The notes under the pieces were generated by a model. It saw only the letters and a program-made list of their open reading frames with translations, was not told the DNA's origin and searched no databases. DNA of 64,000 bases from Nelumbo lutea (lineage: Eukaryota > Streptophyta > Magnoliopsida > Proteales > Nelumbonaceae), in NCBI GenBank assembly GCA_022828595.1, contig JAKGHH010000003.1, positions 57,959,759 to 58,023,758 on the forward strand, given 5' to 3'. The position numbers and the translations under genes were made by a program. Below are positions 1 through 11,300 of this stretch, piece by piece (the stretch's first letter is position 1; every line of letters begins with the position of its first letter).

Positions 1-425
1 CTAGGTTGGTGCCTATGCCCGGCCGCCAGGTCGCACCTGGGCCAGGCTGCTAGGTTGGTGCCTGGGCCAAGCCACCAGGCTGCTAGCTCGTGCTTGTGCC
101 AGGCTACTAGCTCGTTTATTTTCCAGGCTGCCAGCTCGTGCTTGTGCTAGGCTGCCAACTCGTGCCAGGGCCAGGCCGCCTCTTCGCGGCAGGGCTAGGT
201 CGCACTAGGACCAGGCCGCCAGCTCGCGCCTGTGCCAGGTTGCCAGCTCATGCCTGTGCCAGGCTGCCAGCTCGCACCAGGGCCAGGCCGCCCAGTTGCG
301 CCTGTGCCAGGCTACCAGCTCGTGCCTGTGCCAGGCTGCCAACTCGTGCCAGGGCCAAGCCACCAGGTTGCACCTGTGCCAGGTTGCCAGCTCGTGCCTA
401 TGCCAAGCTGCGCCCGGGCTGCCAG
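1..425. repeat. 24-bp GC-rich minisatellite with 72-bp higher-order unit
   Basis: Repeats of about 24 bp on the theme GCCTGTGCCAGGCTGCCAGC run from the window edge to about 425. In the cleanest part, units start near 229, 253, 277, 301, 325, 349, 373 and 397. Every third unit (near 205, 277, 349) is a distinct variant containing CCAGGGCCA or CTAGGACCA, giving a 72-bp higher-order period. Because 24 is divisible by 3, frames stay open on both strands and translate into 8-residue repeats such as ARLPARAC. These open frames follow from the repeat and I do not call them genes. The array continues off the left edge. Confidence 0.9.
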
Positions 426-996
426 GTGGGACACTATCAACTTGACTAAGACAAATTATTTCCAAAGCAGTTCCAGGTATCACCTAATTGTTATTAAGTG
501 CCAAATCCACCCTCATCACTTCCAATATAGCTTTGTAATCAATGCCAAATTTACTATTAAGTCTCTTAATCCCCAAACCACTTCGTAGTAAACAAGCTTG
601 AGTCCTTGATAGTAATTAAGGATGCAACATCCTCTCTATTACCATATAAAAATAATGTATACATGATATTGTCAATAGACTACAAAACATTATTAGGTAA
701 AATAAAATTCGATATCAGATATTGATGCTTTAATTGCACTCACTACTGAATTAATTAAAGTAAGGCAACTGGTTTGTGAAAGTAATATTGACTTCTAACT
801 TCCAACTTCCCAACCGTCAACAGATCCTTTTTGTGACGATGGAAAATGTTTTACACCTTCGACCTTTTTACAAATATGAAGGGCACCCAGATAATGTTCA
901 TCCTCTTTCATCAATTCCACACCCATTTATGGTGAGAGCATCCGACAAAGTCTTGGAGATTCTTGCTAAAATAGATGGGAAGTTTATCGAAGTTCA
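426..996. other. AT-rich spacer, no gene recognised
   Basis: Composition shifts abruptly from the GC-rich array to AT-rich DNA. An 84-codon open frame at 776-1030 (+) has no family signature I recognise and runs into the element end below. I see no RNA gene or clear repeat. Confidence 0.5.
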
Positions 997-1380
997 CACT
1001 ACCAAAAAAAAAAAATGTAAACGTCACTAAAAGTGGGGAAAATGTTGCAAAAATGTTTTTGCGACGCTTGTTTCACTTTTGATGATGTTTTGCAAATGTC
1101 AGTCATAAAAGGAGGAATTCAGGACAATTCTAAGGCTTTTGGTGACATTTATTAAACGCCACTAAAGATAATTTTTTTGGCAATAGTTTCCTAAGGTCAC
1201 AAAAGAACCACTTTTGGTTGTGTCACAAGAAAACACCTTTCGCGACGTTTAAGAAATATCGTCAAAAACCCCTTTTAACTGTCTTTAAAAGTGAGTTACA
1301 AATGCCAACAAAGATAATGTTAACTTCAAAACTCGGGTTTTGTCAGCAGTCTACAACCACCAACATAGATTGATGTTGAA
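997..1380 (+). mobile_element. Probable CACTA-type transposon end (fragment)
   Basis: The stretch opens with CACTACCAAAAAAA, a form typical of CACTA (En/Spm) terminal inverted repeats. It is followed by repeated sub-terminal motifs in both orientations, such as GCGACG, CGTCAC and CGCCACT around 1020-1270. Clustered short inverted and direct motifs next to a CACTA end are characteristic of the superfamily, where they bind transposase. I did not find a matching opposite terminus or a 3-bp target duplication, so this is a fragment or a diverged copy. Confidence 0.4.
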
Positions 1381-3734
1381 AAATCAACATCAATTGAAAA
1401 ATTATACTTTAAAAATTGAGATTCTACACTGATATATCACATGAAATGATAAAATACATTATTTTTAATATAAAAAGGATCCAATTGACAATCGTTTCGT
1501 GAAACATGAATACCAAGTAACATTTACAAAACAAAAAGTAAAAACAGATATTATAGTATATGGAGAAAGGGGTTTCAACTTTCAATCCTATTTGTGACAA
1601 CACATATTAATTGAATCATAGTAGTTTTCCATAAGAGTAAAATCCTTTAAGTGCAACCGTGGTTGCTGCTTGGGTTTAACAACTTCATTATTTTCCATTA
1701 GATATCCAAAGCAAGCCAAATTAAAAGGTGTTTGTGTTCCAACCACTTTGGATGACCCATAATCAAAGCTCCCGAGACTTCTCTTTCTCAATTTCTCCAT
1801 TGATTCAAAAGTGATTCTCAACAAACCATGGTTACTACTTGAGTTTTCAAACTAAAAGGTTTGGATGACCCATAAATAAAGCCTTTGAGCCTTCTTTTCT
1901 CAATGTATTACTTGATCTAGAGGTGATACTCAACCCATTCTCAATGCAAAAAAGTAAAAATGCCCAAAATTAATCAATTTTTTTTTTCATTTAAAGCATT
2001 AGAATAACTAAACAAAAATAATAAATCACATGAATCATACATTCTAATAAGAAAACACCACCACTTTAGCCAAGTTAATAATGCCATCAAAAGAAGCATT
2101 ACAATGTCAATTAATTAATCAGTTAAGGCCTATTAATTAAAAAGTTTTCCCAGTTTATAAAAATGGGTGTTATGTTTCTCTAATGATATTAGGCTAAAAT
2201 CTTATTAAAAATTTTTAACCAATTTCCAATATAATATTTAAAATGGGTTTTATGCTCATTTATCTGTGAGAATATCATGCAAATGCAATTATTGAAGATG
2301 ACAAAAAAATTTCCTTTTTTTTTGGGGGGGGGGGGGTCGGGGTTCCATTAATTACCATTAATATAATCTTCAGAACCAAAGTCATCCAATCTTATGGCAA
2401 TGCTCTTGAGGATCTCTAAAATCTTCAAAAGACAAACATAAAAGCAATATATATTATGCACGAACAAGCATAATTATTACCAGCAAGCTACCTAAAACAA
2501 ATAAGGAAGTAGGCTTTATGTGCCATCACATCTTTACATTTATCTTATGCAAGTAAAAGCTGAATTACCATTTGGAATGCCAAAGAGAAAAGAAATTACT
2601 TGGAAAAAAAAGTTGGGAGAAATTTAAGATTCAACAATTGTTATAAACCACAAGAGAAGTTTGTTAATGAGACAGTTGTACAAAAGAGCAAATAATAATC
2701 CTCCACCACCAATACCACTAAGTTAAACTATACAAAATATTGAGTTCTCAATATAATTCATAGTAAACTCTTCATTTTAGTAGTTATCTTGAAGAAACTA
2801 GGGTTTATGAAATTTAAAATAAATAGAATTAAAAAGAAGCATGAGAATGCAGGTTTGAGCCTATGAGAAGCCACTTTGTGTAAAAAGTTCCAGAGGTTAG
2901 GGTTGTATCCAGTTCACCCCTCCTAAGTCTCTAATTAGGTTGCTAAAATTCAAGAAATAGCTAATTTCATGATAAGTGGGTCTACCTGAGTCTCTAATTA
3001 GGTGGTCTATGAGTCATTAAATCCACTTTTGCAAATAATTGGACAAGGCAATGAGATTCATCATGGGATTTTGTTATCTCTCTCAGTAGAAATAGATGAA
3101 AAGAAAAGAAGGAAAGAAGGTATCAAAATAGAAAAACTATTGAAGAGTTTCTTGAGTAAATGAAAATCGAACACATTGGGCTAGTTGGTTCACTTTGAGT
3201 TATCAGAATTGTTGAACAAACTAAAGAATTGCAAAATAGTTGTAGAGAAGTATATAATGCATTAATTGTTCTCAGTTTTGATGAAATTAATTCAAATAGA
3301 ATACTCAACTATTGCAGAACTAGAAGAAAAGGTATTATAACATAGACATCTCTGTTTTCCATTTTCAACTTCTTTTTTTTTTTTTTTTTTTCCCTTTGTA
3401 GGAGTACTTTCAGAAGGGTAGGTAGATCTGAAGCCAAAACTTCTTAAGTTCTTCTTAGCTCACAAGACAACTTCTATTCGTTATAACCATCGCAGGTTAT
3501 ATCCCCATTGCTTTTCTCCTTCATCTTCCTTGAAATTAATTTTCAAGGAGAGTGATTTGGGAACATTCCATTCATAAAGGAGCATTGCTTGTAATATTTA
3601 ATAAAAAATTATATAATGAAACTTCTCTGAGACATTTAAGCATATGAGAATCGGAAATAAGCACCTCTATCCCGACAACATACATTTTATCATCCATTAA
3701 CTCAATGTGGACATGATTTACCACCTTGTCCAAC
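1381..3734. other. AT-rich intergenic DNA with one direct duplication
   Basis: No convincing gene is visible. A diverged direct duplication with period about 113 bp is present: TTTGGATGACCCATAA starts at 1747 and again at 1860, each followed by a similar TTCTCAAT and GTGAT.CTCAAC. Homopolymers occur at about 2316-2336 (T then G run) and 3371-3391 (T run). Short open frames at 1588-1824 and 3123-3308 (minus) show no family signature. Confidence 0.5.
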
Positions 3735-5150
3735 AGAAGAAAAGAAACTTTGCATCAAAGAAGTAATAGGTCATTGATAAGGAGATTGACAAGCTCCTGA
3801 AAGCTAGATTTATCCAAGAAGTGGACTACCTTAAGTGGCTCACCAATGTGGTGAATGTGAAGAAGGTGAATGAGAAGTGACGTATCTATATTAACTTCAC
3901 CAACCTCAATAAAACCTACCTAAAGACGATGTTCATCACCTCATGAGGTCTATATTTTTATTGGGTAATGCCCTTTGGAATGAAGAATGGCAACGTCACG
4001 CATTAGTGGCTTATCAATAGGATCCTCAAAGACCAGATTGGTTGGAACCTAGAGGTGTACGTTGATGGCATGTTGGTGAAAAGCGTCGAGGTTGACCAAC
4101 CCCTTGTTGACCTAGAAGAAATCTTCAGCATCCTTAGGGATTACAAAACAAAGCTTCGTCCAAGTAAATGTGTTTTTGGTGTCTGCTTGGGCAATTTCCT
4201 CAGGTTCATGGTAGAGAGAGGCATTGAAGCAAATTCTATGAAGTTAAATATCATCCTTGACATGCCCTTGCTTCAGTTGAAAAGAAGTACAATTCTTGAT
4301 AGGTCGAGTTTCAAACCCTCAAGAAATTCATGTCTAGGTTGGCTGAGAAGTGCTTGCCATTTTTCAAAACATTGAAGATAGATCAAGGGTTTCAATGAAC
4401 TGATGAATGCAAATAGGCTTTCTATCAACTTAAGAAGTATTTATGCTTGTTGCCCTTACTCACTAAGTGTCACCCTTTGGATGAGCTCATCCTTTATCTA
4501 TTAGTTGGGCATGAAGTGTTAATAGTGGTCCTCATCAAAGAAGAAGATAAAAAACAAAGAGATGAGGTATCCAAACATTAACAAGATTGCATTAGCCCTG
4601 GTCTGCTTGGCAAGGCTGCTCGTATCCTACTTTCAATCCCACACCATGGCAACATTAACCGACCAACCTCTTTGGTAGATCCTGCAAAATCTAGGGATGT
4701 CAGGTCACCTGGTCAAGTGGACTATAGAACTTGTGGACTTTGACATTTAGTATAAGCCTTGGCTAGTAATCAAACCTCAGGTGCTAGTAGATTTCATAGC
4801 ATAGTGCACATTCTCTAGTTAGACCAAGCTGACCACATGAAACTGACAACCTCACCTTCCTGGATGTTGCATGTTGATGGGTTACCGAAGTAGAACGGAA
4901 GTAGTGCTGACCTCTTTCTACTTGATCATGATAACATCACTTTGGAGTACGCCCTACGATTTGGATTCAAAGCCTTCAACAATGATACAATATGAAACAC
5001 TAATCACAAGGGTTGGATTGGCAAAGGGGCTTAGTGTATATAGGTTGGAGGTTTCTATTAACACTCTAACTAGTTGTGAATCAAGTCAATGAAGAGTACG
5101 AGGCTTGAGAGTTGGCTATGACAAGGTACTATAAAAGGTCTAAGGACTTA
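3735..5150 (+). pseudogene. Ty3/gypsy retrotransposon pol remnant (RT-RNase H)
   Basis: Conceptual translation across several frames gives a decayed gypsy polymerase. Pieces in order are: EIDKLLKARFIQEV near 3780, the start of the reverse transcriptase; VNVKKVNEK followed by a stop near 3855-3880; the catalytic-site strand read as VYVDGMLVKS near 4050, where the usual YVDDM has become YVDGM; the thumb (KLRPSKCVFGV) near 4150; and RNase H pieces including TDQPLWQILQN near 4660 and LEYALRFGFKAFNND near 4940. Known gypsy pol runs in this order. Multiple stops, frameshifts and the D-to-G change in the catalytic dyad make it dead. No LTRs are recognisable, and the right side is cut by the hAT element at about 5168. 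Confidence 0.8.
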
Positions 5151-5989
5151 TTAGCGAACTGAGTAGTAGGACTAGAAATGGGGTGGGGCAGAGATGGGGA
5201 GCCACTCCGCATCCCCATCCCCATCGACAGGGACAAGGCTATCTCTATCCCCGTGGGGATCCCCACTTCCTGTCAGTTCTTTATAATGCCATATTATTTT
5301 TATTTATGATATTTATTTCATTCCTATAAAAAATTAAAGAAAAAATAGTTACAATTTACAATCCTATTATAATAAATCTAAATACTTTTCATACTTTTTG
5401 AACCATACTTTTAAAGGCATTAATACAAATTCATTAACTAATTCATAAGAAAAATACAAATATTCAACATAAATTCCAAGTAACAAACACAATAACTAAT
5501 TAATCCCTGAAGAATTAATTAAAAAATAAACACATTTAGTTTCAAGTCTTAAAGAAACATAAGAGCATAACAATCTAATTTATATTCCATAAAAAGAAAA
5601 CTAGCAAAATCAAAGTGAGCTCTAATTCTCAGTAACATCTCCAATGCATTAATCTTCCTTTCTTCTAAAACCATCCTTCTATTCAAGAATCATTGTCACA
5701 TTATGATTTTGTGATCTCAATACTATAAAACCATAGTGTAAATTTTATTTAGTTATCATTAATTAAATTTAGCATACTTAAAGAGAGGAGACAAAAAAAG
5801 AATTAAGATAGCATAGAAAACACGTAAAATTTGAACAACCTCATCTACAATTATATCTTTAATAAAAGTACAACATCTTGAATGAGTGGTGAAACAAGAA
5901 TCTAATAAAAAAAAAACAATTCAAGTTAATTAACTATGCATTCCATAATTATATAAATTTCCTAAGTAGTCTACTACAATATTAATCTG

Positions 5990-8290
5990 TGCACAAAACA
6001 ATCAGTTTTGTGCACAGATTAATGCCTCCAATGTATCTAGATGAGGCCTACCATTACATGGGCTAACAAATCTCCTAGTAGTAAGTTGGTCTTGAATCCA
6101 TAGTGGATATAGGATAGCCAAGACATCTCTAGTAATCAATTGCAAAGTAGGATGATGAATCCTTTCTATCTTGCACCACTCCATTGTATTAAAATCAACC
6201 GTTCTAGGTATAGCATGTTCCTCTAAATAATAATTGAACTTGGACTTGACACATGCAATAGTATTCTTTAAAGCCACATACAAATCATAATTACACATGA
6301 TCTAACTCTTCAAAACCAATAATCCTTAACAGAGAAGAAATTGTAGCCATTGAAAATTCAAACTCATAGCTACCATGGCTAGACTTTGATTGATGCTAAT
6401 TGAGTTAACACAAATTTTTTGGACCTTTTCTAACTTCATCCAAATATGAATCATGTTCGTAGATAAATTTATAGTAATACTCCAACAATGTCAATTTGTA
6501 TTTAGGATCTAAAATAGTAGTTACAACCATAATACCCTTTAGGCCATGTTGGGAGCGCTTACGTTAAAAATAAGTGCTTATTTGAATAAGCACTTATTTG
6601 CATTTGGCACCCAACTTTTTCAAGTGCTTATTTAAAAAATAAGTACTTATTCATATTGAGCGTTTGGTAGTTTTCTTCTTCAAAAAGCACTTAAATAAGC
6701 ATTTGTGATTATTTTGTCCTTCATTTTCTTTCAAATTTTCAAAATATACCTTTATGAAAGTACTTTTATAAAAAACTTTTACGAAAGTACTTTTATGAAA
6801 GCACTATTGTAAAGTACTTTTTTTAATGCTTTTATAAAAGTAATTTTATGAAAGCACTTTTATGAAATTACTTTTATGAAAGCACTTTAATAAAAGCACT
6901 TTTACGAAAGTACTTTTATAAAATTCAATTAGGGATAATTTTATAAGTGCTATTTTAAAATTCAACTAGGAACACTTTTGGAAGAAAAACATTGATAAGT
7001 GCTTATTGTATAAGCATTTAAAAAAACCCTAGAAATTTAGGCTTAAAAATAAGCCCTTATTTTTAAAATAAGCGCTTATATTGGGCTTATTTCCCAAACA
7101 CCAATATGTGCTTAATGGTGTGGTCCCAGCTTGAATAAGCACTTCAGATAAGCACTCCTAAACATGGCCTAAATCCCATACCAATACTTTTCAAATTTGG
7201 TTATCATTTTTTATGACTTTGATTCTATGACATTAATGCCCACAACTAAGCCACCACCTCAAATCTAACTTAATAAAACAAATCTTAGGTAAATAAAGAT
7301 TAGTTGTAGGATATTTGGTCCCAGAGGTCAGTCACGTTAAAAAACAACTTTAACCTTTTACAAATTTCTTTTGCCTTTTCCCAGTCCTTCTCAAGTGACA
7401 TACATTTGTATAATGGCCCCCATTTCTTTAAATGAGAAAAAACATCCTCATAACCTATAGCAACATGAAACATTAAATAAGTGGAATTCCATATTGTCTT
7501 ATAATTAAGAATCAACTTCTTTGTGAGTAATGAGTATGATTTTCAATTGATGGGCCATCGCATTAAACTCTTGATCTTCTCTTTTAGTTGTTGCTAACCA
7601 AAAAGTGACATTATCACATATCCTTTCTATACCCTCATCAGTCACCTCCAAACCATCATTTACGATCAAATTTAAAATGTGAACACAACACCACATATGA
7701 AATAATTTTCATCCAACCATAATGAATCACTAGAAAGTTTTTCTAATAAGACATACACCATTGCAAGATCAATAGAATGATTATCTAGTGGATGACTTTC
7801 TATCAATGTTCTAATCCATCAAAGTAACAAATAAATTCTTACAAAGTATTTCAGAAGTATGTGGACAAGACACATATAGAAACCTAAACAAAACATTTTA
7901 AATAATCACAATAATTTACAAAGAAACTAGCTTAAAACAAAACAAATTGTTAGTAGTAAATTTCTAAAGGGAAATTAAAAAAATAAACTAACAATGTAAA
8001 TATAACCTCATAAAAAATCTTTAATTCATAGTACATGTTATCTCATGATCCAACTTTGCAACACTCAAGACCTATCAATAAAATGTTTCATGATAGCCAT
8101 GAATTCCCTTTCTTGATTGTTAGAAGTCCACATGTCAATTGTGATGGTAATTCTACCCTTATTCTTTTCCAACAATTTCATGGTTTTGAATTTTTGATAA
8201 CCATAAATGCCCAAGATATCCTTTTTAATTGTATTTTGAGAAACCACCTTAAACAACGGTTATAAAAAACTAGTGAATTTTTAAAGCCCA
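5990..8290 (-). pseudogene. hAT transposase, RICESLEEPER type, broken
   Basis: Reading the minus strand from about 8260 downward gives parts of a zinc-finger BED/RICESLEEPER transposase in correct order. They are: RITITIDMWTSNNQEREFM (8065-8256), around the first catalytic Asp; CCVHILNLIVNDGLEV (7505-7696), the conserved C..H motif; WNSTYLMFHVA and KAKEICKRLKLFFNVTD (7300-7515); TTILDPKYKLTLLEYYY after an inserted MITE (about 6450-6540); and the C-terminal dimerisation region EWCKIERIHHPTLQLITRDVLAI followed by EALICAQN (6002-6298). Frames shift several times and stops are present. A working member catalyses cut-and-paste transposition in the nucleus; this copy cannot. Confidence 0.85.
6541..7170. 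mobile_element. MITE (about 630 bp) inserted in the hAT transposase
   Basis: Terminal inverted repeats are AGGCCATGTTGGGAGCGCTTA at the left and, on the complementary strand of the right end, AGGCCATGTTTAGGAGTGCTTA. The interior is built of AGTGCTTAT and AAAGTACTTTTAT palindromic motifs and has no coding sequence. It interrupts the hAT frame between the codons for KYWYG and IMVV, which are contiguous in the family. The flanking 9-mers (aataccctt and aaatcccat) match at 6 of 9 positions, fitting a decayed 9-bp duplication of a Mutator-like MITE, but this is not certain. Confidence 0.7.
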
Positions 8291-8389
8291 TAATGTTCCA
8301 TCATTGGTTTCTTTTGCAACTTTCCCATCATCGGTACTCTTAGATTTCAAAAATGATTGTTTATATCCTATCATAGCATGAAAAGAAGA

Positions 8390-11300
8390 AAGAAAAAAGG
8401 AAGAAAGAGGAGGGAGAAAAGTAGAGAGAGGTCTTGTACAAAAGAAAGCAAAAGGAAGGAGAAAATGGGTCTTAAGGAAGAAGATACAAACCAACTTCTT
8501 CACCCCCATTGACCTGAACTGATATTTATTGTTTTAGTAATTATAAAATTACAAAAATGTTCTTATTAAGTAATCCATTCTAATTTGATGGAGCATACAT
8601 TCCAACACTCCCTCTCAAGCTGGAGCATATATTATAAAGTTCCAACTTGTTACAAATATAATCCATTCTAATTTGATGCAAGCTCTTGGTAAATAAATCT
8701 GCTAGTTGATCTTCCGACTTAACATAAGGAGTAATAGTCTCACCATTTGTTACATTTTCTTTCATGAAGTGACAATCAACTTCTATATGCTTGGTCATTT
8801 CATGAAAGGCTATATTGAAAGCAATACGGATAGCAACTTGATTATTACAAAACATCTTAACATGTTCTCCTATAGGAATGCCTATCTCTTGGAGTAGATG
8901 CTTTAGTTACATCAACTCACAAGTGGTATGAGCCATTGCTCTGTACTCAACCTCAACACTACTTTTGGTAACTACATTCTGCTTTTCTTTTCCAAGTAAT
9001 GGGATTGCCACATGAAAAGGTACAGTACTCTATAGTGGACCTCCTATCCATTATGGAACTTGCCTAGTCTACATCAGAATATCCTTCTAAGGTTAGCTCA
9101 TATCTCAACACTCTTACAACACTTTCATAGTGGGTGATTGCGGGATTCTGCATGAATTTACTCAAAACTCCAATACTAAAGGAAATATTAGGATGAGTGG
9201 TTGTAAGATAGATCAATGTTCCAACTAATCTTTTGTACTTTCTAGGATCGTTGAATGTCTCACTCTAACTATTAATTATTTTCACATTAGGATCCATAGA
9301 GTCTTAACCAAGGTTTATAGTATCAAAAATGCAAGGTGTATCAGAAAGATAATTTTAAGAGACGTATCGAGATATGTTTTGGATATGCACAGATATAGAT
9401 AGAAAATCAAGATACGCATAAATATGTTAGGAAGTTAAAATAAATCATAAAAAATACATTATTAACAATACTTACAAGTTTTATATCATTGTAAATAAGT
9501 CATTTAAATGTAAAAAATCATAATTTAATGTTTATATAAAATGTGACATATCGAGATATAATTAGTAACCATTGAAAAATGATGGAATAATTAAAACGTG
9601 AAAAAACAAAAAAAAAACTAAAATGTGAATGCATATACATCAATTTTCAAATAACCAATATAATTATCTAAATAATTATTAGTATATAAATTTTAATAAT
9701 TAATTTCATCATTTATCAATAAGCACCACTAAGGAAAGAGAAAATTGACTTAAAACTAAAATTGCATATAATTACAACAAACAAATTGGAGTGGTTTAGT
9801 GGCGAAATTATGGGCATTAGAATCTATTAATCATTGTTCAAGTCTTGCTATTGTTAATATTTGTAGTTTTTACACTAAGAAAACAAAATTATTGAGAGAG
9901 AAAATCATTACTTAATAGAATTAATGAGAGAATTGTAATTAGGTGCTAAAATTTAAATTAAAATTTAAAGTTTCCTTAAAATAGGAATAATTAACTAATT
10001 AATGAAGAAGTTAGACTTAAATATAGGAGTAATAAATGACATTAATGAGAGAGATTCGGTTTTAAATATAAATTAATGAAATTAATGGAACAAGGGGAAT
10101 TGAAATTATTTGGTTTGTATCGGCCTGTTTCGGGCTTGTACCGATCGATATAGATGCGAAACAACTCAAAGCGGGCCCATATCAACCAATACATATGAAA
10201 AGAAATGAAACACATGAAGTTCACCATTAAGAAAATCATTCTTAACATCAAATTGGAATAATCAACACCGTAAGTCTGGGTATAGCCTTTGGCTACGAAG
10301 TAGGCTTTATGCCTCTCAACACTACCATCTTGTTTGTCTTTGATTGTATACGTTCACTGACATCCAATTGCTTGTTTTCTAGGAGGTAAGAGGGTAAGGT
10401 CCCATGTGTGGTTAGATTGGAGAGCATGGAATTCATCATCCATTGCTTTCTTCCAATTAGGTGAGGCAAGGGCTTCTAGAACAGACCTAGGGACAGAGAC
10501 AAAAGACAAAAGAAGTACACATTTCTAGTGGGCAACGTATAAGTAAATAAAGAGCAATAATGAGAAATGTGGTGATCAGTACAAGCACGCTTACCCTTAC
10601 GTAATGCAATGGGAAGATTAAGTTCTAATGGAGGATGATTTGTCGCCAGTTTAGATGATGATGGAAGGTTAGACTTAGAGTATGAGTTGGCAAAGAATCT
10701 AGTGCAAGCTTCTGACCATGTCTAATGTATACTCTAAGAATTGATGGTTGAATAGGCTATTGGAGAGTGGAAAGGGGAATAAACACATCATCAAAGGCAG
10801 ATGGAAGAGGAATAGAGGGAGAGGGATCCCACCCCCCCCCCCCAAAAAAAAAAGGAAGGCTCTAAAAAAAGGTGACATCAGGAGCAACAAATAACTTATG
10901 GAGTATGGGATAATAACATTTGTACTCCTTTTGGGTGCGACAATAGCCAAGGAACACACATCGGATTACTTGGGGCTAAAGTTTATCATGTCCAGGGCCC
11001 AACCTATGGACAAAATAAACATATCTAAAAACATTAGGAGGGAGAGAAAATTAAAGGGATATCCTAAAGGGAACATGAAAGATAACAAAGAATCACCAAC
11101 AAGGATAGATGTAGGCATTCGATTAATCAAGAAGCATGAGGTAAGAATAGCATCGCTCTAGTAGGTTTTAGGAACAAACAATTAGAGTAATAATGCACGA
11201 TTTGTCTCGATAATGTGACGATTCTTTCATTTGCTACACCATTTTGTTGTGGAGTGGGGGAACAATATGACCAATGTATAATACTATGAATGTCAATGAA

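Larger units (their letters stand above)
5168..8385 (-). mobile_element. Degenerate hAT element (RICESLEEPER-like)
   Basis: The left part (5168-5280) has the alternating GGGGTGGGG and CCCCATCCCC motifs often seen at the ends of plant hAT elements that begin TAGGGATGGCAA. The interior encodes a minus-strand hAT transposase. The right end is unclear: the reading frame fades near 8290-8385, where it meets the copia LTR. Exact termini and an 8-bp target duplication were not established. About 5290-5990 is AT-rich filler with no recognisable coding sequence. Confidence 0.6.

Noticed and set aside
1..425. CRISPR-like array
   Set aside because: Units are contiguous with no unique spacers, and the setting is a plant nuclear genome.
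138..588. Three overlapping open frames of 92-118 codons
   Set aside because: They are products of a 24-bp tandem repeat whose period is divisible by three.
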